12,722 bases of DNA, from NCBI GenBank assembly GCA_009776395.1, contig WRNX01000028.1, positions 1 to 12,722 on the forward strand. Direction: 5' to 3'. This document shows, piece after piece, positions 1 to 5,904 of this stretch. Below the pieces are notes generated by a model. The model was not told where the DNA came from and searched no databases. It saw only the letters and a program-made list of their open reading frames with translations. This DNA comes from Lentimicrobiaceae bacterium (GTDB lineage Bacteria > Bacteroidota > Bacteroidia > Bacteroidales > WCHB1-69). Positions within the stretch are counted from its first letter, which is position 1. Each line of letters begins with the position of its first letter. Made by a program: the position numbers and the translations under genes.

Positions 1-646
1 GAGTGAGGGTTCCCGGAGTATATTTATAGATATTTTCTCCAAAGTAAATTTCAGGCAATCCGTCGTTATCAAAATCGGCTACTCCTATTTTGATAATGTT
101 GAAATAAGACATCATATTACCAGCAATAGTAGCCACAGTTAAGTTGCCTTCGCAGTCGTAAACACGTAAGTAGTACTGGAATAAGAGTTCATCACGAGTT
201 GTCATTATGATTTCGCTTTTTCCATCATTATCCAAATCGCATATAGCATAAAAATCGAAGCTGTAATTCATAACATGATTGTCAGGAAAAGGTATCTCTT
301 TTTTCACTTTGGCTTGGTAATCATATATCCTAAATCCATTAGGTTGTGCCTGAGGATTTCCGGTCGTGTTTATCAAAGCGATAATTTCCGAAAATCCGTC
401 TCCATCAATATCTCCAACAAAAGTGTGTGCCTGTAAACATATATCACTTTCATTGCTTTCGTATCGTAATGCGATGGTGAAGTTGGTGTCGAAATTGTCG
501 AGGTCGGGTACACAACCATCCACAAATATATCGGGGAGATCGTCGCAGGTAATTTGCGCCATAGAAACAGCAGGGAAAAGGAAGAGGAAGAAACTCGTAA
601 CTCGTAACTTGTAACTTGTAACTAATAAATGGTAAAGTTTTTTCAT
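1..646 (-). CDS. Secreted FG-GAP/VCBS-repeat protein, N-terminal part (runs off left edge)
   Basis: The frame is open from an ATG at 646 to the window edge, so 215 residues are seen and the C-terminus is missing. Residues 1-30 look like a Sec signal peptide: a basic n-region, a hydrophobic core (FFLFLFP) and a likely cut after SMA before Q31. Three calcium-binding Asp-box motifs follow, DIDGDGFSE (79-87), DLDNDGKSE (137-145) and DFDNDGLPE (191-199), about 55 residues apart, as in FG-GAP/VCBS blades of integrin-like beta-propellers. Such exported proteins often bind glycans or proteins at the surface, but no substrate can be named. In Bacteroidota many carry a C-terminal sorting or adhesion domain; that part is outside the window. 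Odd point: codons about 8-18 of the n-region are made of a 7-bp tandem repeat. The gene has a different character from etfA upstream and probably has its own promoter. Confidence 0.85.
   Translation of the reverse strand, partial: MKKLYHLLVTSYKLRVTSFFLFLFPAVSMAQITCDDLPDIFVDGCVPDLDNFDTNFTIALRYESNESDICLQAHTFVGDIDGDGFSEIIALINTTGNPQAQPNGFRIYDYQAKVKKEIPFPDNHVMNYSFDFYAICDLDNDGKSEIIMTTRDELLFQYYLRVYDCEGNLTVATIAGNMMSYFNIIKIGVADFDNDGLPEIYFGENIYKYTPGTLT
592..626. repeat. Heptanucleotide tandem repeat inside signal-peptide codons
   Basis: On the plus strand the units are AACTCGT x2, AACTTGT x2 and a degenerate AACTAAT, five 7-bp units in a row. On the coding (minus) strand they encode the LVTSYKLRVTS stretch in the n-region of the FG-GAP protein. 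A gain or loss of one unit shifts the reading frame; three units add or remove seven residues in frame. Confidence 0.9.
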
Positions 647-687
647 GTTTTTGGTTTTATTTTAATATTATTAATTTTCTTCAAGAA

Positions 688-731
688 AAAATACACCTTT
701 TTCGTATATTAAGGGGCGAAAATACACCTTT
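688..731. repeat. 13-bp direct repeat, 31 bp apart, upstream of the FG-GAP gene
   Basis: AAAATACACCTTT occurs at 688-700 and again at 719-731. The start-to-start distance of 31 bp is close to three helical turns. The right copy overlaps the possible -7 element and the left copy lies downstream of it, toward the gene. The pair could be an operator or a local duplication. Confidence 0.6.
717..724 (-). promoter_or_regulatory. Possible -7 element for the FG-GAP protein gene
   Basis: On the minus strand this reads TATTTTCG, one mismatch from the Bacteroidota -7 consensus TAnnTTTG, followed by CCCC much as at the rpsT promoter. It would give a leader of about 65 nt. No clear -33 box is seen, so this is tentative. 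Confidence 0.35.
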
Positions 732-875
732 ATTGTAAATTTTTTCTTTAAAAATAAAAAAAAATCACCAATAAAGTGTTAATAAGTTTTTTTGAGTTCC
801 TATGTTTGCCGCGTCTTTCCCAAAAAAAGTATAAATCAAAAGAATGGGAACTTCTAATAATTTATAATTAACGTT

Positions 876-1889
876 TTAATTTTTAATTGAATTTATCATT
901 TTGGGTATGACCTCTTTAATATCTCCTATAATGGCGTAGTCGGCAATGGCGTTGAGGGGAGCGTTGGGGTCGGTATTGATAGAGATTATTTTGGCGGCTT
1001 GGTCCATTCCTGCGCGGTGCTGCACGGCGCCTGAGATTCCGCAAGCAATGTACAACTTCGGACGCACGGTTACGCCGGTTTGTCCCACTTGGCGTTCATG
1101 CTCACAGAATCCGGCATCCACAGCCGCGCGAGTCGCCGCCACTTCGCCGCCAAAAACAGAAGCTAAATCATACAACAAGTCAAAGTTTTCTTTAGACCCT
1201 ACGCCATACCCTCCCGCTACGATAATATTTGCCGCTTTTAAGTTCACTTTTGGCGCCTCAATATGACGTTCTAAAATCTCCACTGCAAAATCTTCAAGAG
1301 TAAGGTATTTTTCAACATCCAATCTCTTAATTTCCGCTGTTTTTTTCTGTTTAACTTCTTCCATTTTCATCACACCCTCGCGCACTGTTGCCATTTGAGG
1401 ACGCGTTTCTGGATTTACAATGGTGGCAATAATATTGCCGCCAAATGCCGGACGAATTTGATAGAGCAGGTCTTTGTAGGCAGTATTAGTTTTAGTTTCG
1501 GTATGGTCGCCAATCTCTAAGGCGGTACAATCGGCTGTTAACCCGCAACGAAGTGTGGAGGCAATGCGCGGCGCCAAATCACGCCCCACCGAGGTAGCCC
1601 CAAACAGAGCAATCTCAGGTTTTTCCTGCTCAAATACAGCTTTTACCAACTTAAAATGCGGTAAAGTGCAATAGGGAAACAATGTAATATGTTCCGCCAA
1701 ATGAATAACATCCACGCCAAAATCGTTAATTCTATCTACCGCTCCTTTCACTTCATCCGAAAAAAGCATCGCTTCCAACTGTAAATGAAGTTTCTCCGCC
1801 AATTTTCTCCCTTTTGACAGCAACTCCAAAGAGACTTCAGCAATCTGCTTTTCTTCCGTAATTTCACAATATACAATTATCTTTTTCAT
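876..1889 (-). CDS. etfA: Electron-transfer flavoprotein, alpha subunit
   Basis: 337 residues, full length for the EtfA/FixB family. The N-terminal alpha/beta domain (1-190) contains the family stretch GATSVGRDLAPR (97-108) followed by GLTADCT. The C-terminal FAD-binding domain (about 215-335) shows R254 in ATRAAVDAG, GQTG (269-272), GISGAVQH (284-291) and the N-D-P-N-A-P and ADY motifs, all of which contact FAD in known EtfA structures. With EtfB it forms a cytoplasmic FAD heterodimer that passes electrons between acyl-CoA or other dehydrogenases and a quinone oxidoreductase, NADH or ferredoxin partner. It lies downstream of etfB in the same direction. The gap between them is almost entirely a heptamer array ending 4 nt before this ATG, and no Shine-Dalgarno sequence is visible. 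No acyl-CoA dehydrogenase gene is adjacent in the window, so the partner and any electron bifurcation cannot be judged here. Confidence 0.96.
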   Translation of the reverse strand: MKKIIVYCEITEEKQIAEVSLELLSKGRKLAEKLHLQLEAMLFSDEVKGAVDRINDFGVDVIHLAEHITLFPYCTLPHFKLVKAVFEQEKPEIALFGATSVGRDLAPRIASTLRCGLTADCTALEIGDHTETKTNTAYKDLLYQIRPAFGGNIIATIVNPETRPQMATVREGVMKMEEVKQKKTAEIKRLDVEKYLTLEDFAVEILERHIEAPKVNLKAANIIVAGGYGVGSKENFDLLYDLASVFGGEVAATRAAVDAGFCEHERQVGQTGVTVRPKLYIACGISGAVQHRAGMDQAAKIISINTDPNAPLNAIADYAIIGDIKEVIPKMINSIKN

Positions 1890-1893
1890 ATTC

Positions 1894-1956
1894 TATTAGT
1901 TATTAGTTATTAGCTATTAGTTATCATTAATCATTAATCATTAATCATTAATCATT
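1894..1956. repeat. Heptanucleotide array filling the etfB-etfA gap
   Basis: Nine consecutive 7-bp units on the plus strand: TATTAGT/TATTAGC x4, one hybrid TATCATT, then AATCATT x4. The array covers nearly the whole intergenic gap and enters the 3' end of etfB. The etfB stop codon and its last residues (IND) are made of repeat sequence. It ends 4 nt before the etfA start. Confidence 0.93.
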
Positions 1957-2798
1957 ATCAACTCTCTCATCATTTGTTCAATTTCTGTATCTGATGCGGT
2001 TAGTGTTTTATTTTCTTTTTTACTAAGTACAACGTTATCAATCTTTTTCACTTTTGTAGGGGATCCGGATAATCCGAGATAATTTTCCTCTGCATTTATC
2101 AAATCGGCACTCCATTCTTCAATTAATAAATAAGGACGTTCCACTATAGATGCCATAATCCGCGTCTCTATATCCCGCATTTCTGATGGGGTACGGGCAT
2201 GCTTAAATTGCATTACACGCTTTGCGTTTCGCGCGCGGCAAGCAGGGGCTGAACCATGCACGGTTACTAATGCGGGAAGTTTTGATTTTACAATTTCTAC
2301 GCCTCTTTCCAACCTACGTTTAATCATAATTGTTTGGGCATCAATTTCCACTAATTCTTCGGCGTAAGTAATTTGCAGGAAAGATAGTTTTTCAGCAGTT
2401 TGCGGTCCCACTTGGGCGGTATCGCCGTCAATTGCCTGCATTCCGCAAAAAATAAGGTCGGGATTTATTCGTTTTGCGGCTTGAGCAAGTGCGTAGGAGG
2501 TTGCCAAAGTATCTGATCCAGCAAATTTTCTGTCGGTAAGCAAAAAACCTTTATCCGCGCCTCGATAGAGAGATTCTCTAATAATTTCTGCCGCTCGAGC
2601 CGGTCCCATTGTTAATACAAATATTTCTGCATTTTCTATGCGACTTTTCGCTTCTAAAGCCATCTCTAAGGCGCACATATCGTCAGGATTAAAAATTACA
2701 GGAAGAACGCCGCGGTTTACCGTGCCATCCTCTTTCATCGCCTCTTTCCCCACATTTCGCGTATCGGGAACCTGTTTTGCTAATACTAATATTCTCAT
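1941..2798 (-). CDS. etfB: Electron-transfer flavoprotein, beta subunit
   Basis: 285 residues, slightly longer than typical (about 250-265). It starts MRILVLAKQVPDT, the usual EtfB N-terminus. The nucleotide-binding core contains CGMQAIDGDTAQVGP (118-132). The family signature region RRLERGVEIVKSKLPALVT (161-179) follows, then a C-terminal arm with LGLSGSPTKV (241-250) that reaches over EtfA. EtfB binds AMP or, in bifurcating enzymes, a second FAD. The type cannot be settled by eye, though the overall look is that of EtfB from anaerobes. The ATG is only 5 nt after the lytTR stop with no promoter between them, so the two are probably co-transcribed and translationally coupled. The extra length is mostly a charged C-terminal tail, and the last residues derive from the heptamer repeat. 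Confidence 0.96.
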   Translation of the reverse strand: MRILVLAKQVPDTRNVGKEAMKEDGTVNRGVLPVIFNPDDMCALEMALEAKSRIENAEIFVLTMGPARAAEIIRESLYRGADKGFLLTDRKFAGSDTLATSYALAQAAKRINPDLIFCGMQAIDGDTAQVGPQTAEKLSFLQITYAEELVEIDAQTIMIKRRLERGVEIVKSKLPALVTVHGSAPACRARNAKRVMQFKHARTPSEMRDIETRIMASIVERPYLLIEEWSADLINAEENYLGLSGSPTKVKKIDNVVLSKKENKTLTASDTEIEQMMRELIMIND

Positions 2799-2803
2799 CT
2801 TTT

Positions 2804-3307
2804 TTAATTATTATTTAATTGAATTTGAAACTTTTGTAATATATTTTCGATATACGATTTAGAAACCGGAATAGATGGTAACGCATAATCCGATAACTCA
2901 ATAACGCCTCCCTCTTTATCTTTCTTATATAAATTAACTTTTTTAAAATTAACAATATAAGAATGATGACAACGTACTAAATTTTCATCTTTATTTTTTT
3001 CCAACACCATTTTAAGAGATGAACGTACTAAAAACTTATCTATTTTACCCTGATTGGCATAAAATATGGTAATATAATTGGTGTCCGATTCTATATAATA
3101 GAGCGAATCTATTTTAATAGAAAAACAGATCATCCCCTTTTCATCGTTAAAAACGATTAAATCATTTTTTGTTGAAACTTCTTTTTTCTTTTTTCTTGTA
3201 ATATATTTTTCACCCTTTATTGCTTTTTTCTTTTTTTTTGAAAAGGAACTATTTTTAAAATTCAAAAAGTAAAAATAGGCAATAATGTGTGAAATAATTT
3301 TCTTCAT
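2804..3307 (-). CDS. Small LytTR-family DNA-binding regulator without receiver domain
   Basis: 167 residues. The C-terminal part (about 50-162) is a LytTR domain, recognisable from SLYYIESDTNYITIFY (68-83), LVRSSLKMVLE (93-103) and LVRCHHSYIVNFKKVN (110-125), the core of the DNA-binding fold. There is no response-regulator receiver domain. The N-terminus has a short hydrophobic stretch (IISHIIAYFYFLNF) and a lysine-rich linker (KKKKKAIKGEKYITRKKKKE) coded by long A runs, including A9 at 3231-3239, which may be slippery. LytTR proteins usually bind direct-repeat half-sites and activate transcription. The input signal here is unknown. The gene is first in a likely lytTR-etfB-etfA operon and divergent from fabH. 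A -7 box lies about 20 bp before the ATG. An upstream frameshift or a lost N-terminal domain is possible, but the upstream sequence looks like promoter DNA rather than decayed coding sequence. Confidence 0.87.
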   Translation of the reverse strand: MKKIISHIIAYFYFLNFKNSSFSKKKKKAIKGEKYITRKKKKEVSTKNDLIVFNDEKGMICFSIKIDSLYYIESDTNYITIFYANQGKIDKFLVRSSLKMVLEKNKDENLVRCHHSYIVNFKKVNLYKKDKEGGVIELSDYALPSIPVSKSYIENILQKFQIQLNNN

Positions 3308-3312
3308 TTAAG

Positions 3313-3325
3313 TTTTTTTAACGGT
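3313..3325. promoter_or_regulatory. Candidate LytTR half-site, copy 1 (over the lytTR transcription start)
   Basis: The 13-mer TTTTTTTAACGGT is repeated exactly at 3455-3467. On the minus strand its core ACCGTTAAA matches eight of nine positions of the published LytTR half-site consensus [TA][AC][CA]GTTN[AG][TG]. It lies between the -7 box and the ATG of lytTR, where binding could repress. Function is inferred. Confidence 0.4.
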
Positions 3326-3327
3326 TG

Positions 3328-3335
3328 CAAAAATA
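3328..3335 (-). promoter_or_regulatory. -7 element for the lytTR-etfBA operon
   Basis: The minus strand reads TATTTTTG followed by C, a perfect match to the Bacteroidota sigma-ABfr -7 consensus TAnnTTTG. It lies about 20 bp upstream of the lytTR ATG, giving a very short leader. No clear -33 TTTG is seen. Confidence 0.55.
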
Positions 3336-3418
3336 GATATTTTTTTATATAAAATTTAGAAAAGTTAGGTATTAAAAAAGAAATTTCACCCCATATATTA
3401 AATTTTCATCACATTTTT

Positions 3419-3448
3419 TAACATTTAATAACATTTATTAACAAAAAT
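3419..3448. repeat. Three 10-bp direct repeats in the lytTR/fabH divergent region
   Basis: TAACATTTAA, TAACATTTAT and TAACAAAAAT follow one another with a 10-bp period, close to one helical turn, so TAACA recurs on one face of the DNA. This may be an operator or simply phased AT-rich DNA. Confidence 0.6.
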
Positions 3449-3454
3449 AAACCT

Positions 3455-3467
3455 TTTTTTTAACGGT
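3455..3467. promoter_or_regulatory. Candidate LytTR half-site, copy 2 (upstream of the fabH promoter)
   Basis: Second exact copy of TTTTTTTAACGGT. It is centred about 50 bp before the predicted fabH transcription start, a position typical for an activator. A weaker partner (TTTGTTAAT on the minus strand) lies 22 bp away, close to the 21-22 bp half-site period of LytTR operators. Confidence 0.42.
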
Positions 3468-3477
3468 GAAGCACGGG

Positions 3478-3505
3478 TTTACTTATTTTGCAGTCGTTAA
3501 ATTTG
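3478..3505 (+). promoter_or_regulatory. Promoter of fabH (-33/-7 of Bacteroidota type)
   Basis: TAAATTTG at 3498-3505 matches the -7 consensus TAnnTTTG exactly. A T-rich -33-like GTTT ends 17 bp upstream. Transcription would start near 3511, about 17 nt before the fabH ATG. A weaker TTATTTTG lies at 3483-3490. Confidence 0.5.
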
Positions 3506-3527
3506 CAAAACATTTATTTTTATTTTT

Positions 3528-4472
3528 ATGAAAATCATTGGAACAGGAAGCGCACTGCCTTCATTAGCCGTAACCAACGAGATGTTATCCGAATTTTTGG
3601 ATACCAATAACGAATGGATCTCTTCGCGAACAGGAATTTCGCAACGCAGAATCATCTCTACTGAATCTCTTTTAGAATTAAGCGTTTATGCTTGCAATAA
3701 AGCATTAGAAAATGCTAAACTAAATGCCAAAGATATTGATTTTATAATATGCTCAAATGTTGTAAATCATTATGTTACGCCCGGATTGGGATGTATTATT
3801 CAAGGAAAAATCGGGGCGGTTTGTCCTTGCATTGACCTGAATAGCGCTTGTTCCGGATTTATTTATGCTATGGATATGGCTGCCTCTTATTTAGATGCTG
3901 GAAAAGCAACAAATATTCTCATCGTTTGTGCGGAAGAACCTTCCAAAATGGTGGATTGGAGTTCAAGAGACACCAGTATTTTGTTTGGCGATGGCGCAGG
4001 CGCCGCTATTGTTACAAAAGGAGGAAATTTAAAATCAATGTATCTTGCCACAACCTCCGCAGTAGAGCCACTCTATTATCAGAGAGAATTAGAGTTTAAC
4101 CCTTATAATAAAAAAGAAGAATTTAAACCTTTGGTAATGAATGGAAAAGATGTATATAAGATGGCAGTGAACGCTTCTATTCAAGATATTAGTAAAGTGA
4201 TGCAAGATGCGCACGTAACGCAAAACGAAATATCTTTTTATTTAATTCATCAGGCAAACATGAGAATTATGGATACTATTCGCGATTACTTGGGCGAAAA
4301 AGAGGAAAAATTTCCAAAAAATATCCAAAAATATGGAAACACCTGCTCGGCAAGCATCCCTATTCTATTAGATGAAATGAACAGAGAGGGACAACTGAAA
4401 GAGGGCGCACTGTTGGTATTAAGCGCTTTTGGAGCAGGCTTCTCAAGCGGCGCGTGTGTGCTGGAATGGTGA
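3528..4472 (+). CDS. fabH: 3-oxoacyl-ACP synthase III (KAS III, FabH-like)
   Basis: 314 residues, a complete thiolase-fold KAS III. The catalytic triad is present: Cys108 in NSACSGF, His241 in IHQANMRI and Asn271 in YGNTCSASIP, close to E. coli C112/H244/N274. Other family marks are NEWISSRTGI (28-37) and GDGAGAA (154-160). KAS III enzymes condense an acyl-CoA primer with malonyl-ACP to start fatty-acid synthesis; related proteins start other acyl or polyketide chains. The motifs SACSGF and GNTCSASIP differ slightly from the commoner AACAGF and GNTSAASIP, so this could be a second, specialised KAS III rather than the main FabH. There is no plsX or rpmF neighbour, the usual company of the housekeeping gene. 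fabF follows in the same direction across a 191-bp repeat-rich gap. The gene is divergent from the lytTR-etf operon. Confidence 0.92.
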   Translation: MKIIGTGSALPSLAVTNEMLSEFLDTNNEWISSRTGISQRRIISTESLLELSVYACNKALENAKLNAKDIDFIICSNVVNHYVTPGLGCIIQGKIGAVCPCIDLNSACSGFIYAMDMAASYLDAGKATNILIVCAEEPSKMVDWSSRDTSILFGDGAGAAIVTKGGNLKSMYLATTSAVEPLYYQRELEFNPYNKKEEFKPLVMNGKDVYKMAVNASIQDISKVMQDAHVTQNEISFYLIHQANMRIMDTIRDYLGEKEEKFPKNIQKYGNTCSASIPILLDEMNREGQLKEGALLVLSAFGAGFSSGACVLEW

Positions 4473-4476
4473 GGAT

Positions 4477-4567
4477 AGATATTAGATATTAGATATTAGA
4501 TATTAATGATTAATGATTAATGATTAATGATTAATGATTAATGATTAATGATTAATGATTAATGATT
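4477..4567. repeat. Heptanucleotide array in the fabH-fabF gap (13 units)
   Basis: Four perfect copies of AGATATT (4477-4504) are followed in phase by nine perfect copies of AATGATT (4505-4567). The unit AATGATT also forms part of the etfB-etfA array, there on the opposite strand and again in coding-strand sense. The array begins only 4 nt after the fabH stop. Confidence 0.95.
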
Positions 4568-4611
4568 AAGATTTAAAATTTAAGATAAAGTTCAACGTTA
4601 GTATTTTTTGT

Positions 4612-4639
4612 ACTGAAAACTGAAAACTGAAAACTAAAA
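4612..4639. repeat. Short ACTGAAA heptamer array before fabF
   Basis: Three perfect ACTGAAA units and a fourth degenerate ACTAAAA. A second, unrelated heptamer in the same gap, ending 24 nt before the fabF ATG and so within its untranslated leader. Confidence 0.88.
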
Positions 4640-4663
4640 CTTATAACTAACAAAAAAATAAAT

Positions 4664-5890
4664 ATGAAAAGAGTAGTAATAACAGGAATGGGTGTTGTTT
4701 CGCCGTTAGGAAATAGTGTAGAAATGTTTTGGAATAATTTGATACATGGGGTTTCCGGAATAGATTACATTAAAAATATTGATACGGATAAACTTTCAGT
4801 TAAGATTGCGGCGGAAGTCAAAAACTACGATCCGAAAGAGTTAGGCTTGGAGCCTTCTACCATCCGCAGAACTGACAAATATACGCAATATGCGTTAATT
4901 GCAGCCAAACAGGCGATGGCGGACAGTAAACTTACGGTTGATCCTGAAAGATTGGGCGTTTACATTGGTTCCGGCGTGGGCGGCATTGAAACGTTTGTAA
5001 ATCAAACTCAAAAATTGTTGGAAGAGGGGGGGCAGTGGGTTTCTCCTTTGTTTATTCCCATGATGATTGCCAATATTGCAGCCGGAAATGTAGCGATTGC
5101 TTTTAATGCGCAAGGTCCCTCTTTGCCTGTGGTAACTGCTTGTGCCACAGCCACCCATTGCATAGGGGAAGCATTTCGTTCCATAAAATACGGATATGCA
5201 GACGCTATTATTGCGGGCGGCGCCGAAGCAGCCGTTCACCCTTTGGCAATTAGCGGATTTGCAAACGCCAAAGCGCTTTCCAAAGTAGAAGATCCGAAGT
5301 TGGCTTCACTCCCTTTTGACACAAGAAGACAAGGATTTGTGCTGGGCGAAGGCGCCGGAGTTCTCATTGTAGAAGAATTAGAACATGCCCAACTGCGTGG
5401 CGCAAAAATTTACGCCGAAATTGTTGGATATGGAAACACCTGCGATGCCTATCATCTTACCGCGCCCATGCCCGACAGTAAATGCGCCGCGAATGCCATG
5501 AAGTTAGCCGCCAGAGAAGCCAAATTATCTATTGATGACCTTGTTCATGTGAATGCGCATGGAACGGGAACACCTCTGAACGACAAATCGGAAACCGTTG
5601 CTATTAAGTTGGCTTTGGGTGAAGAGATGGCATACAAATCTTTAATAACAAGCAACAAATCAATGACGGGTCATGCGTTGGGGGCAGCCGGAGGCTTTGA
5701 GGCTATTGCGTCCATTTTGGCAATACAAACCGGAATTATTCCTCCCACTATTGGCTTAGACTCTCCCGATCCCGAATGCGACCTTGATTATGTGCCGCAT
5801 ACCTTAAGAAAAGCAAACATTACTATTGTTTTCTCCAACTCTCTTGGTTTCGGCGGACACAACGGATGTTTAGCATTTAGAAAGTGCTAA
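4664..5890 (+). CDS. fabF: 3-oxoacyl-ACP synthase II (KAS II, FabF-like)
   Basis: 408 residues, the normal FabF length (about 410). The N-terminus KRVVITGMGVVSPLG is typical. The Cys-His-His catalytic set is intact: Cys160 in VTACATATHCIG, His299 in VNAHGTGTPLND and His337 in NKSMTGHALGAAGG, matching E. coli C163/H303/H340. The C-terminal loop NSLGFGGHN is the family gating loop. FabF elongates acyl-ACP chains with malonyl-ACP in the cytoplasm. It is in tandem with the KAS III gene, but no acpP or rnc lies beside it, although acpP-fabF is the common Bacteroidota arrangement. It may therefore be an additional KAS serving a special lipid or aryl-polyene-like product; the sequence alone does not decide. 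Its 3' end converges on nfo with 14 nt between stops and no obvious terminator. Confidence 0.93.
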   Translation: MKRVVITGMGVVSPLGNSVEMFWNNLIHGVSGIDYIKNIDTDKLSVKIAAEVKNYDPKELGLEPSTIRRTDKYTQYALIAAKQAMADSKLTVDPERLGVYIGSGVGGIETFVNQTQKLLEEGGQWVSPLFIPMMIANIAAGNVAIAFNAQGPSLPVVTACATATHCIGEAFRSIKYGYADAIIAGGAEAAVHPLAISGFANAKALSKVEDPKLASLPFDTRRQGFVLGEGAGVLIVEELEHAQLRGAKIYAEIVGYGNTCDAYHLTAPMPDSKCAANAMKLAAREAKLSIDDLVHVNAHGTGTPLNDKSETVAIKLALGEEMAYKSLITSNKSMTGHALGAAGGFEAIASILAIQTGIIPPTIGLDSPDPECDLDYVPHTLRKANITIVFSNSLGFGGHNGCLAFRKC

Positions 5891-5904
5891 CAATTACCAA
5901 TAAT

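Noticed and set aside
366..614. Plus-strand open frame of 82 codons
   Set aside because: It lies antisense to the FG-GAP protein, whose signal peptide and Asp-box motifs clearly define the real frame on the minus strand.
795..852. Inverted repeat AGTTCC (795-800) / GGAACT (847-852) as an etfA terminator
   Set aside because: Only 6 bp of stem, a loop of 46 nt, and no T run on the etfA transcript after it.
946..1266. Plus-strand open frame of 106 codons
   Set aside because: Antisense to the conserved FAD-binding domain of etfA; no recognisable protein features.
4477..4567. CRISPR array or insertion-sequence remnant
   Set aside because: Units are contiguous 7-mers without spacers, inverted ends or target duplications; this is a simple tandem repeat.
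4594..4602. Perfect match AACGTTAGT to the LytTR half-site upstream of fabF
   Set aside because: The consensus is degenerate enough that several perfect matches are expected by chance in 12.7 kb; another falls at 867-875 after etfA. No paired half-site was found, so neither is claimed.
4602..4610. TATTTTTTG as a fabF promoter
   Set aside because: The spacer is one base too long for TAnnTTTG and no -33 box is evident; fabF may be read from the fabH promoter.
4895..5239. Minus-strand open frame of 114 codons within fabF
   Set aside because: Shadow of a strongly conserved coding region; the peptide has no family resemblance.
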